A DNA stretch of 64,000 bases, from positions 126,280 through 190,279 of the forward strand of contig OKRB01000078.1 in assembly GCA_900290245.1 (NCBI GenBank), written 5' to 3'. The stretch comes from Candidatus Sulfuritelmatomonas gaucii. Lineage in GTDB: Bacteria > Acidobacteriota > Terriglobia > Terriglobales > Acidobacteriaceae. Shown here piece after piece: positions 35,312 to 45,093 of this stretch. A program made the translations under genes and the position numbers. The notes beneath the pieces were generated by a model that ran no database searches, was not told the DNA's origin, and saw only the letters and a program-made list of their open reading frames with translations. Numbering within the stretch: the first letter of the stretch is position 1; each line of letters begins with the position of its first letter.

Positions 35312-36169
35312 CTACTTTTTCACCAGCCGCTTCAGCGCCCGCACATTCCGCTCCTCGTCGCCCTCTTCATCAACCGGAGTTTCGGCGATAAAGGCGCAAT
35401 GATCAAAGCGCGGATCGTTGAGCAGCCAGCGGAACGGATCGAGTCCCATGGTTCCCTGCCCGATGTGCTCATGCCGGTCGAGCTTCGATCCACGCGCGGC
35501 TTTGGCATCGTTGCAATGCCACACGCGGACGGCATCGAAGGTTACGGTCGCAGCAATCTGCTTCATCGTCTCCGAGTAGCCCTCAGCGCTCAGCAGATCG
35601 TAACCAGCCACGTGCGTGTGGCAGGTGTCGAGGCACACTGCAACAGGCGCATGATTCTTCAACCGCGCCACAAGTTCAGCGACCTGCTCGAAACTCCCGC
35701 CAAGCGAGAACTCCGCTCCCGCCGTGTTTTCAATGAGGATGTGAAATCCAGTGCCCTGCCACGACAGTTTGTCAATCGCGCGTTCAATGGAGTCCGCCGC
35801 TAGCTTGAGCCCTTCATCGCGTGTCATCCCCTTCCACGAGCCGGGATGCAGGACAAGATATTCGGAGCCGAGAACCAGCGCGCGCTCAATCTCGCCGCGA
35901 AATGCGTCAATGCTCTTTTCGCGAATCTCGCTGGACTGGCTGCAAACGTTGACCAGGTAGCTGGTGTGAATCACAAGCGGCCCGACGTCAAGCTTGGAGC
36001 GAAGTTCGCGCATGCGTTCGCCCTGTTTGGGGTCCACTTTCGGCGCACGCCACATCCGCGGGCTCGAAGAAAAAATCTGGAACGTGTTGGCGCCGATCTC
36101 ACGCGCGCGTTCGACTGCATTCGAAGCCCCGCCCGCTGTCCCCAGATGCACGCCGATCCGTTTGGTCAT
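35312..36169 (-). CDS. nfo: Endonuclease IV (Nfo), AP endonuclease
   Basis: A 285-residue zinc-dependent apurinic/apyrimidinic endonuclease that nicks 5' of abasic sites in base-excision repair. Its TIM-barrel motifs are present: RIGVHLGTAGG at the start, VIHTSYLVN, the histidine region VLHPGSWKG, NTAGAEFSLGGS, VCLDTCHTHVAGYD, and HEHIGQGTMGLDPFRWLL with the C-terminal ETP. Length is typical. It starts 12 nt after the TetR-gene stop, with a TAGACT box 6 nt before the ATG and no ribosome site, so it may have its own leaderless transcript as well as readthrough. Confidence 0.96.
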   Translation of the reverse strand: MTKRIGVHLGTAGGASNAVERAREIGANTFQIFSSSPRMWRAPKVDPKQGERMRELRSKLDVGPLVIHTSYLVNVCSQSSEIREKSIDAFRGEIERALVLGSEYLVLHPGSWKGMTRDEGLKLAADSIERAIDKLSWQGTGFHILIENTAGAEFSLGGSFEQVAELVARLKNHAPVAVCLDTCHTHVAGYDLLSAEGYSETMKQIAATVTFDAVRVWHCNDAKAARGSKLDRHEHIGQGTMGLDPFRWLLNDPRFDHCAFIAETPVDEEGDEERNVRALKRLVKK

Positions 36170-36181
36170 GAAAGAAGTCTA

Positions 36182-36790
36182 TTACGGAGATTTTGTACCT
36201 GCCTGCAGAAGCAACCGAAAATGCTCGCGCAACTGCGCAATGCTTCGATCGAATGGCTCGACCGAGCGGTAGGAACGAGAGAGCATCACGCCGCCCTCCA
36301 TCAGTGCAAGAACATAGGTCGCGAGGGCATCGAGATCCGTCCCCGGCGGTAGTTTGTCCTTCATGGCTTTCAAGCATTCGCACACGCAACCAATCCAACT
36401 CCGAAAATTCTGCGCGATGAGAGCATGCGCCGGTGCATTCTCCGGATCGATCTCGAGGGCGAGTCGTCCAAGGGGGCAGCCGTATCGGCAATCTGTGGCA
36501 AGGATCCTCTCGCGGTAGCCAGCAAGGATGGCAAAGATCCGGCCGAGAGGCTCTTCAACTGCGGCAAAAGCTGGCTCGATGACTATTGGCCGAAGAAGTC
36601 TTAAATAGCCGTCAAGGACCTCCCGTAACAAGGCCTCCTTGCTGTCGAAGAAGTGATAAAAGCTGCCGGAATTGACCTCTGCATTCGCCAGAAGCTCAGC
36701 CATGCTAGTGCCTGCAAATCCCCTTTCCCAAAAGAGATACCGGGCGGAGTGAATGAGGCGGTCACGGGTTGAAAGAGTCGCTTCCGGCAT
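36182..36790 (-). CDS. TetR/AcrR-family transcriptional regulator
   Basis: A 202-residue regulator with a TetR N-terminal DNA-binding domain (TRDRLIHSARYLFWERGFAG, SMAELLANAEVNSGSFYHFF, SKEALLREVLDGYL) and a C-terminal ligand domain of the TetR_C type. It is divergent from the SRPBCC/DUF1761 pair, and the region between holds a strong promoter plus a palindrome (see 36807-36851). It probably represses that pair and itself. The ligand is unknown. Confidence 0.92.
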   Translation of the reverse strand: MPEATLSTRDRLIHSARYLFWERGFAGTSMAELLANAEVNSGSFYHFFDSKEALLREVLDGYLRLLRPIVIEPAFAAVEEPLGRIFAILAGYRERILATDCRYGCPLGRLALEIDPENAPAHALIAQNFRSWIGCVCECLKAMKDKLPPGTDLDALATYVLALMEGGVMLSRSYRSVEPFDRSIAQLREHFRLLLQAGTKSP

Positions 36791-36806
36791 GTTCAGCGGA
36801 TTTCTC

Positions 36807-36851
36807 TTGACACGAATAGAATACTCCGATATTTTACTTGAACGATCAACT
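36807..36851 (+). promoter_or_regulatory. Promoter of the SRPBCC gene with candidate TetR operator
   Basis: TTGACA at 36807-36812 and TATTTT at 36830-36835 are separated by 17 nt. Just downstream lies an imperfect palindrome, ACTTGA-ACGA-TCAACT (36836-36851). Its position over the transcription start, next to a divergent TetR gene, suggests the operator. Confidence 0.6.
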
Positions 36852-36858
36852 AAGTACC

Positions 36859-37440
36859 ATGCAAATGCTCAAACTATTTTTCTTCTCTTTTCTCATCCTG
36901 TTGCCGGCCAGCGCCGCCCCAGCGCAGCCTGGCGTCACCCCGACTTCGTCAAGTCCCGAGAAGAAACTCGTCATCGAAGTTGAGATACCAGCCCCGGTTC
37001 ACGACGTCTGGCTCGCGTTCACAACCAGCGAGGGGCTGGTGACTTGGCTGGCTCCGAAGGCTACTGTCGACCTCCGGCCCGGCGGCAACTGGATCGTCAG
37101 CTTTCCCGGACGGAGCAGCACCGGTGGCGGCAGCATCGTGAGTTTTATACCTGAGAAGGAGCTCGTACTGGCAGCGTTGGCGCCGGATCAGTTCCCTCAT
37201 GTTCGAGCAGAACGCACGATGGCGGTTTTCACCTTTGAACCACGCGGCGACGCAACCATGGTGAGGTTGACTCAGACAGGCTGGAAGACCGGAAAAGAAT
37301 GGGATCGCGCCTATGAATATCTCGTGGCCGGCAATGCCGAGTTACTGAGCACTCTCTACCACCGGTTCGCGGAAGGACCGATTGACTGGCGAAGATTGGC
37401 TGCCCCGGCCGCGAATTCAGGCGACAAGGAGCAGAAGTGA
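36859..37440 (+). CDS. SRPBCC/AHSA1-domain protein with signal peptide
   Basis: About 193 residues. A signal peptide (LKLFFFSFLILLPASAAPAQ) is followed by an AHSA1-type START-fold domain: EIPAPVHDVWLAFTTSEGL VTWL-like sequence, the PGGNWIVSF region, LVLAALAPDQFP, and the C-terminal GTAAMVRLTQTGW-like strand. AHSA1 domains are normally cytoplasmic, binding hydrophobic ligands or Hsp90 partners, so export is unusual. The start is the ATG at 36859 (or 36865). The stop overlaps the GTG of the next gene, so the two are translated together under the TetR-linked promoter. Confidence 0.85.
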   Translation: MQMLKLFFFSFLILLPASAAPAQPGVTPTSSSPEKKLVIEVEIPAPVHDVWLAFTTSEGLVTWLAPKATVDLRPGGNWIVSFPGRSSTGGGSIVSFIPEKELVLAALAPDQFPHVRAERTMAVFTFEPRGDATMVRLTQTGWKTGKEWDRAYEYLVAGNAELLSTLYHRFAEGPIDWRRLAAPAANSGDKEQK

Positions 37441-37838
37441 ATCTGCACACACTGAATTTCTGGGCCGTCCTTACGGCGGCGTTCTCCGCATTTCTGGTGG
37501 GCGGGCTCTGGTATTCACCCGTGCTGTTTGCCAACGCGTGGAAGCGCGCGAATGGCTTCACCTCTGAACTTCCTTCAGCGGGCGCAAGGATCTTCGGATT
37601 CAGCTTTCTCCTCAGTCTCGTCATGGCCTTCAACCTGGCAATGTTCCTGAATGATCCCAAGACGACGACCGCTTGGGGCGCCACAGCCGGATTTCTTGCC
37701 GGGTTTGGATGGGCCGCAACGGGCATCGCCATCATTTCCCTCTTTGAGCGCAAGCCCGCCTCTTATGTGCTCATCAACGGCGGATACCTCACCGTGGCTT
37801 TGACAGTGATGGGTTTGATCCTCGGAGCGTGGAGATAG
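37437..37838 (+). CDS. DUF1761 membrane protein
   Basis: A 133-residue protein with four predicted membrane helices: [58 protein letters not shown] and [20 protein letters not shown]. The [11 protein letters not shown] motif is typical of DUF1761, a family of unknown function often found beside SRPBCC genes. The GTG start lies within the stop of the SRPBCC gene (GTGA), which shows coupling. Confidence 0.9.
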   Translation: MNLHTLNFWAVLTAAFSAFLVGGLWYSPVLFANAWKRANGFTSELPSAGARIFGFSFLLSLVMAFNLAMFLNDPKTTTAWGATAGFLAGFGWAATGIAIISLFERKPASYVLINGGYLTVALTVMGLILGAWR

Positions 37839-37953
37839 CGCTCAAACGAGCTTTGCTGAATCCTCATTGGCGACCGGATCTCCCCCAGTCATCAGCCGGG
37901 CTGAGCTTTCCAGTCGCCCCGAATTGGCTTTCGCTAGATATTCGCTTCTGCCG

Positions 37954-37959
37954 TATAAT
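37954..37959 (+). promoter_or_regulatory. uvrB -10 box directly before the start codon
   Basis: A perfect TATAAT ends 6 nt before the ATG at 37966, with no ribosome-binding site in between. The transcript would start at or next to the ATG (leaderless). The -35 is not well defined. Confidence 0.6.
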
Positions 37960-37965
37960 GCCACT

Positions 37966-39957
<1,992 letters not shown>

Positions 39958-40069
39958 TACCTGCCCCAGCCCCAGGCAACCGGAATCGGCCTCCGCGCCA
40001 TCTTAACCTCGAGGCAATATAGAAAGCATGGGTGCGCCGGTCGGGGTTTTAGCGTGCCTAACGGGGCAC

Positions 40070-40450
40070 ATGGCAACCATACTCCTGGTCGAGGGCGACC
40101 CCCTTCAGGGATTCCTCACAATGGCGGTTTTGGGCCGTCAGTTTGGTGATGTGCGCCGGGCGACCGACGCCGCTGAAGCGCTTTGCCTCGTGGAACAACC
40201 CGAGTTTGCGAACACATTAAGCATGGTGATTGCGGGGCATCAGACTCCCGGCATCACAGGGCCCGCATTCGTGGCTGAATTGCATTCGCGCATGCCGCAG
40301 TTGCCTGTGCTGGTGCTCGCCTCCCACGACGTAGCGCCTGCCGATTACACAGACCAGCCCGTGGCCTTTCTCCACCGGCCCTTCCTGCCGGAAAAAATGT
40401 TGTCGATGACTCGCGACATGCTTGCCCGCAGCCGAAACGCAGTTGCCTGA
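40070..40450 (+). CDS. Degenerate response-regulator receiver domain (no phosphoacceptor Asp)
   Basis: A single receiver-like domain of about 126 residues. The fold pattern is clear (ATILLVEGDPLQGF at the start, MVIAGHQTPGITGPAFVAEL in the middle, PVLVLASHD, AFLHRPFLPEKML), but the Asp that takes the phosphate is replaced: the position four before the Pro is Gly56. The conserved Lys of the FLxKP motif is Arg. Phosphorylation is therefore unlikely. An alternative ATG at 40028 would add 14 residues. A GTGCC/GGCAC hairpin sits just before the chosen ATG. It stands alone between uvrB and the ccm cluster. Confidence 0.78.
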   Translation: MATILLVEGDPLQGFLTMAVLGRQFGDVRRATDAAEALCLVEQPEFANTLSMVIAGHQTPGITGPAFVAELHSRMPQLPVLVLASHDVAPADYTDQPVAFLHRPFLPEKMLSMTRDMLARSRNAVA

Positions 40451-40488
40451 TCAGGCGATCCAACCTCAGTGCCTTCCCTGCCTCATCG

Positions 40489-40504
40489 TGTGAGCTAAAT
40501 CACA
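40489..40504 (+). promoter_or_regulatory. CRP-type binding site upstream of ccmF
   Basis: A perfect TGTGA-N6-TCACA palindrome, the consensus of CRP/FNR-superfamily activators of the CRP type. A possible -10 (GACAAT, 40527-40532) would place the site centre near -42 from the start, a class II activator position. The factor itself is not in the window. Confidence 0.6.
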
Positions 40505-40593
40505 CCCAAACGGCCTATCATGGATAGACAATACCTTTGGCGGGGAGGTCTCCGCTTTCCTTTCGTGCGTGAAAGAATGGTCTTGGAGTGTTC

Positions 40594-42654
40594 ATGGCCG
40601 CGTTTGGCAGTTTTTGTCTTCTTATCGCTTTAGCTCTTGCCGCCTACAATCTTCTGGCGGGAGCACTGGCATTGCGGCTGATTGCGACCGGTCAGCCTGC
40701 GCGAATCTCCCCTGAGCGCCTGGCCGATACCGCGCGCCGCGCCGGGATCGCAGGCTTCTGGGCCGTGACCGGCGCTGCTTTCGCGCTGGTGTACTCGGTC
40801 TTTACTAACGATTTCTCCATCACTTACATCCTCGATCACTCCAACCGCGCGCTGCCCATCCCTTACAAATTTGCGGCGCTCTGGAGCGGCCAGGAAGGCT
40901 CACTGCTCTTGTGGGCGTGGCTCCTGGGAACCTATGGCTTCATCCTCCGGCTCCTTCACAAGACCGACGTAAAGCTCTATGCCTACGCCGGCTCGATCCT
41001 CGCCGGAATCCAGGTCTTCTTTCTGCTGGTGCTGAACTTCGCCGCTCCACCTTTTGCATTGCTCAAGGGCGCCGTTCCACCTGACGGCAACGGGCTCAAT
41101 CCCCTCCTCCAGTATCCGGAGATGGTCATTCATCCTCCCATGCTTTACCTGGGATACGTGGGATTCTCTGTTCCGTTCGCCTTCGCGCTCGGCGCACTCA
41201 TGATGCGCTATCCCGGTGAAAAGTGGATCAGGATCACGCGCGCCTGGACCATGGTCACATGGATGTTTTTGACGTGCGGAATCTTTCTCGGTATGCACTG
41301 GGCCTATGCGGTGCTCGGCTGGGGTGGTTACTGGGGCTGGGACCCGGTGGAGAATGCGAGCTTCATGCCATGGCTCACCGGAACGGCCTTCCTGCACTCA
41401 GTGATGATGCAGGAACGGAAAGGCATGATGAAGAGCTGGAACGTCTGGCTCATCTTCTCCACCTTTCTGCTCACCATGCTTGGCACAACGCTCACGCGCG
41501 GCGGGCTCGTCAGCTCTGTTCACGCATTTGCGCAGTCGTCGATCGGCACCTGGTTCGTGGTGTTCATGGGCATCGTGCTCGCCATCTGCATCTTCACCTA
41601 CGTGCTGCAGCGCGGCCACTTGAAGACCGAGCATCACCTCGAGTCGCTGGTCAGCCGTGAATCCAGCTTCCTCTTCAACAATCTCGTTTTGCTCACGGCC
41701 TGCTTCGTGATTCTGTGGGGCACGTTGTTCCCCATCATCTCGGAGTATGTGCAGGGCACCAAGGTGACCGTCGGCGCGCCGTTCTACAATCGCGTGGCGA
41801 TTCCGATCGGACTCTTTCTCCTGTTCCTTACCGGCGTGGGGCCGCTGCTGCCATGGCGAGCCACGTCGTTCAAGGCCATCAAGCGCAACTTCGTTCTGCC
41901 GGTTATCGCGCTCTGGGCTACGGTGATTGTCTGCCTCGCTGTGGGCGTCAAGCCCTGGCAAAATGGCGCGATCGATACCGGCAGCTTCTACGCGCTTGTC
42001 TCCTTCGCGGTCGCGGCAGCAGTGTTGACAGCCATCGGCTCGGAGTTCCTGCGCGGAGCCAGCGTGATTTCCCGGCAAACCGGGCGCAACCTGCTGGCGG
42101 CTACCTGGCTGCTCACGCGCCGCAACACGCGGCGTTATGGTGGCTATCTCGTCCACATCGGAGTGGTGGTCGTCGTCATCGGACTGGCCGGCTCAGCTTT
42201 CAATCGCAGTGTCGAAAGCGAAATGGCCTTGCACGACAGGATCCAGATCGGGCCTTACACGCTGGTCCAGGTGGGAGCAACTCAGGACTCAAACGACAAC
42301 TACAACTCTGAGTACACCATGCTCGACGTGTACAAGGGCGGCAAAAGGCTCTTCCAGATGACGCCGGAGAAGCGCTTCTATCTGGCCAGCGGCCAGCCGC
42401 AGACCATGGTTGCGATTCACTCCGTGCCCGAATGGGACCTCTATGTCGTCTATGAGGGCACGAATCCCGACACCGCGCAGCCCATCATCAAGGCGTTTCT
42501 CAATCCGCTGGTGGGCTGGATCTGGCTTGGCCTCGTAGTCATGGTCGTCGGAACGCTCATCGCGCTGGTTCCGAGCCTCACGCCCGCCACTGCTTCGTTG
42601 CGTGTTCCCGCGGCGCAGCCAGTGACTGAAGCTGTGCTCAAGGGGGGAGACTGA
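40594..42654 (+). CDS. ccmF: Cytochrome c haem lyase subunit CcmF
   Basis: About 686 residues, a large inner-membrane protein with about 15 helices that attaches haem to apocytochrome c in the system I pathway, with CcmH. The tryptophan-rich haem-handling motif is WGGYWGWDPVENAS at about 243-256. Conserved histidines are seen at VIHPPMLYLGYVG and HSVMMQERKG. The C-terminal periplasmic domain (about 545-640) lies before the last helix. GGAG lies 5 nt before the ATG at 40594; a GTG at 40588 is less likely. The stop overlaps the ccmH start by one base. No ccmABCDE genes are nearby. Confidence 0.95.
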   Translation: MAAFGSFCLLIALALAAYNLLAGALALRLIATGQPARISPERLADTARRAGIAGFWAVTGAAFALVYSVFTNDFSITYILDHSNRALPIPYKFAALWSGQEGSLLLWAWLLGTYGFILRLLHKTDVKLYAYAGSILAGIQVFFLLVLNFAAPPFALLKGAVPPDGNGLNPLLQYPEMVIHPPMLYLGYVGFSVPFAFALGALMMRYPGEKWIRITRAWTMVTWMFLTCGIFLGMHWAYAVLGWGGYWGWDPVENASFMPWLTGTAFLHSVMMQERKGMMKSWNVWLIFSTFLLTMLGTTLTRGGLVSSVHAFAQSSIGTWFVVFMGIVLAICIFTYVLQRGHLKTEHHLESLVSRESSFLFNNLVLLTACFVILWGTLFPIISEYVQGTKVTVGAPFYNRVAIPIGLFLLFLTGVGPLLPWRATSFKAIKRNFVLPVIALWATVIVCLAVGVKPWQNGAIDTGSFYALVSFAVAAAVLTAIGSEFLRGASVISRQTGRNLLAATWLLTRRNTRRYGGYLVHIGVVVVVIGLAGSAFNRSVESEMALHDRIQIGPYTLVQVGATQDSNDNYNSEYTMLDVYKGGKRLFQMTPEKRFYLASGQPQTMVAIHSVPEWDLYVVYEGTNPDTAQPIIKAFLNPLVGWIWLGLVVMVVGTLIALVPSLTPATASLRVPAAQPVTEAVLKGGD

Positions 42655-43175
42655 TGGGCGCTTCCACTCGCCTGCCGGCCTGGGTCAAAGCGCTGGAGGC
42701 AACATTTCTGGCCGTCGCCATCTGTTTCTCGCTCGGCGCCAGCAGCCCCACCTCTCGCATCGATACCCTGAGCCACCGGCTCATGTGCCAGTGCGGATGC
42801 GCGCAATTATTGGGCGAATGCGATCACGTGGGCTGCCCCGACCGCGACAAGGAACTCGCGGAACTGACCGCTGGGATCGCGTCGAGCCTCACCGATCAAC
42901 AGATTTTCGATACGTTTGTCGCCAAATATGGAGCCACCGTGCTGGCTGCACCGACGACGCACGGCTTTGACCTCGTGGCATGGATTGCACCGTTCGCGGT
43001 GTTCGGCGCGGCGTTGCTCTTGACAATCTTGCTTATCAGGCGCTGGGGCGGCCTGGGTGGCAAATCGCGAGCCGAGTTCACCGAGCCGGCTTTTGTTGAT
43101 CCTGCCGAACGCGAGCGCATCGAGCGCATTCGCCGGGAAACGAGTATCGACACCGGGAGCAGCGGAGGATATTGA
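42654..43175 (+). CDS. ccmH: CcmH-family cytochrome c biogenesis thiol protein
   Basis: A 173-residue protein with an N-terminal signal/anchor (KALEATFLAVAICFSLGASS), the redox motif region LMCQCGCAQLLGECDHVGC, a three-helix domain, and a membrane helix (LVAWIAPFAVFGAALLLTILLIRRW). CcmH keeps apocytochrome cysteines reduced for CcmF. The usual motif is LRCxxC; here four or five cysteines cluster (CQCGC..C..C), a form I associate with Acidobacteria-type CcmH. It overlaps the ccmF stop (TGATG), so the two are cotranslated. Confidence 0.9.
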   Translation: MGASTRLPAWVKALEATFLAVAICFSLGASSPTSRIDTLSHRLMCQCGCAQLLGECDHVGCPDRDKELAELTAGIASSLTDQQIFDTFVAKYGATVLAAPTTHGFDLVAWIAPFAVFGAALLLTILLIRRWGGLGGKSRAEFTEPAFVDPAERERIERIRRETSIDTGSSGGY

Positions 43176-43177
43176 CG

Positions 43178-43456
43178 ATGAACGAAACAGCGGGCCTCAT
43201 TGCCGGAATGTTTCTCCTGTTCGCGCTCGTGCTTTACACGTTCTGGCCGGAGAATGGGTTTGCCAGCCAACGTGAGAAGTCGCGGCTCGACTTTTTGCTC
43301 GAACGCAAAGAACAGCTCTACGAAAACCTGCGCGACCTGAACTTCGAGTACCGCGCAGGCAAGTACCCTGAAGACGACTTCCAGACGCAGCGTGCCCAGC
43401 TTGAACACGAAACGGCGATGCTGCTGGCCGAGATCGAGCACTTGCAGCAGACGTAA
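43178..43456 (+). CDS. Small membrane protein of the ccm operon, CcmI-like N-terminal part
   Basis: About 92 residues: one N-terminal helix (AGLIAGMFLLFALVLYTFWP) and a helical cytoplasmic tail (LLERKEQLYENLRDLNFEYRAGKYPEDDF). It has the layout of the first part of CcmI, without TPRs: anchor plus the E-N-L-R-D-L-x-x-E-x-x-x-G-K motif. It probably helps assemble the CcmF/CcmH lyase. The ATG at 43178 follows GGAGG by about 10 nt; the TTG at 43172 is too close to it. It begins directly after ccmH. Confidence 0.85.
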   Translation: MNETAGLIAGMFLLFALVLYTFWPENGFASQREKSRLDFLLERKEQLYENLRDLNFEYRAGKYPEDDFQTQRAQLEHETAMLLAEIEHLQQT

Positions 43457-43480
43457 AACAGTACTGACTCACGAACACTC

Positions 43481-43535
43481 TGTCATCCTGAGCGGAGTCC
43501 GCAGAAGGCGGACGAAGTCGAAGGATCTGCGGTTG
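43481..43535. repeat. Dispersed intergenic repeat (GTCATCCTGAGCG type)
   Basis: The element begins TGTCATCCTGAGC and ends CGAAGGATCTGCGG, with an internal perfect hairpin GTCCGC-AGAAG-GCGGAC at 43497-43513. Elements with this core are widely dispersed in Acidobacteria and some other phyla, as I recall. Only one copy is seen in this window, in the ccm operon gap. Confidence 0.55.
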
Positions 43536-43587
43536 CTTTTCTTGCATGATTTGCTGCATCGATGACGTAAGGAATGAGACAACTTTC

Positions 43588-44901
43588 ATGAGATCGACGA
43601 AATACGCCTTTTTGATTGCCACAGTTTCCTTTTTGGTCAGCGGCGTCGGCGCCCTCGCTCATGCCGCCACCGTCACCGGCACGGTGACCGACAAAACCAC
43701 GGGCAAGCCGGTCGCGGGTGACGCGGTCGTTCTGCTTGAGCCCATGAGCGGGATGAGCGAAGTCGGCCGCGCGACCACGGACGCGCAGGGCCATTACACG
43801 CTGAATCTTCCCGGCGCCATGCCCTATCTGATCCGCGTCACGCACCAGGGCGCCGATTATTTCATCTCCGCGCCGCAGGGCGGAGGCACCGGCGATATTC
43901 CCGTATACGATGTGGCCGCCAAAGTGAACGGCGTTTCCATCGGCGAGCATGTGACCGGAATTGAGACTGACAACGGCCAATTGCGGGTGGTGGAGCGCTA
44001 CGAGGTACGCAACGCCAGCTCACCGCCAACCACGCAATGGAGCAAGAAATCGTTTGAAGTGATTCTGCCCCACGATGCCGCTGCCATCGAAGCCTCCGCG
44101 CAACGGCCCGGTACCGGAAGCCTTCCCACCAGCGTCAAGCTCGACCCGGCCGGCGCCAAAGCACATTACTCCTTCAACTTTCCGATCCAGCCCGACGAAG
44201 GCGGCAAAGGCACGCTGTTCCAGGTGCAGTACCAGCTGCCTTACGGCAGCGCCAAATACTCATTCCATTCGTCGATCACGCTGCCCGCACAAACCGCGTG
44301 GATCGTTCTACCCAAGTCGATGACTTTTGCTGGCAGCAGCGGTGCGAGCTTCGAGTCGTCTCCCCAGGATCCCTCTGTGCAGACCTTCATGGCCCGCGAT
44401 CTGGCGCCAGGCAAGACCGTCGATTTCTCTGTGTCGGGTACTGGATCGTTCCCGCGGGAAGACCAGGGTGCGCAGGGCGGCCAGGGAGACAACGGCGCGC
44501 AGGCACAAAACGGCCCGGGTAGCGGACCCGGTGGTGGCATCGGCACGCCGATCGATACACCTGACCCGTTATCGAAGTACAAGGTATGGATCATCGCTGG
44601 CCTTGCGCTGCTGCTCGCGGCTTCAGCGGGATTCCTACTCCGCAAACCGGCGATGGCCGAAGTTGCTCCTCCAGCCGCTGCGAGCCCACTCGCCGTTGCC
44701 GGTCCCGTGGCCGCTGCGTCGGCCTTTTCTGCTCCCGTTACGGCTCCCGCAGTCAAAAATCATGCGTTGCTGAATGCCCTGAAGGAAGAGTTGTTCGCCC
44801 TTGAGAGCGAAAAGATCGCCGGCACACTCCAGCCCGAAGAGTACGCCGAACAGAAGGCCGCCCTGGAAACCGTGCTCAAGCGCGCGTTAAAACGAAGCTA
44901 A
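43588..44901 (+). CDS. Exported membrane protein with carboxypeptidase-regulatory-like domain, in ccm cluster
   Basis: About 437 residues. A signal peptide (AFLIATVSFLVSGVGALAHA) is followed by a CarboxypepD_reg-like beta-sandwich (VTGTVTDKTTGKPVAGDAVV..HYTLNLPG), a second beta-rich domain, a Gly/Gln-rich linker (about 295-330), and a membrane helix (VWIIAGLALLLAASAGFLL). The cytoplasmic tail LLNALKEELFALESEKIAGTL..EEYAEQKAALE resembles the CcmI-type helical pair. Function is unknown, but its place after ccmF-ccmH-ccmI-like and its tail suggest a part of the same machinery. The ATG at 43588 is chosen for the signal peptide. Confidence 0.82.
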   Translation: MRSTKYAFLIATVSFLVSGVGALAHAATVTGTVTDKTTGKPVAGDAVVLLEPMSGMSEVGRATTDAQGHYTLNLPGAMPYLIRVTHQGADYFISAPQGGGTGDIPVYDVAAKVNGVSIGEHVTGIETDNGQLRVVERYEVRNASSPPTTQWSKKSFEVILPHDAAAIEASAQRPGTGSLPTSVKLDPAGAKAHYSFNFPIQPDEGGKGTLFQVQYQLPYGSAKYSFHSSITLPAQTAWIVLPKSMTFAGSSGASFESSPQDPSVQTFMARDLAPGKTVDFSVSGTGSFPREDQGAQGGQGDNGAQAQNGPGSGPGGGIGTPIDTPDPLSKYKVWIIAGLALLLAASAGFLLRKPAMAEVAPPAAASPLAVAGPVAAASAFSAPVTAPAVKNHALLNALKEELFALESEKIAGTLQPEEYAEQKAALETVLKRALKRS

Positions 44902-45093
44902 ACATCAGTTCCACGCCGTTAGCCCCTGGCTTCCAGCTCAAGGCAAAGTACTCACCGATTTCCAAGGGAACCCGACGGGGCTTTGGCGCGTATACACAGA
45001 CAATGGGTGGTTTTGCGCCTTTTCCCCGTTCCGCGCATCGAAGAAAGCGGAATGAGCAATGGAGTTGGCTGCTAGAACCTAGGAGTTCGACTT

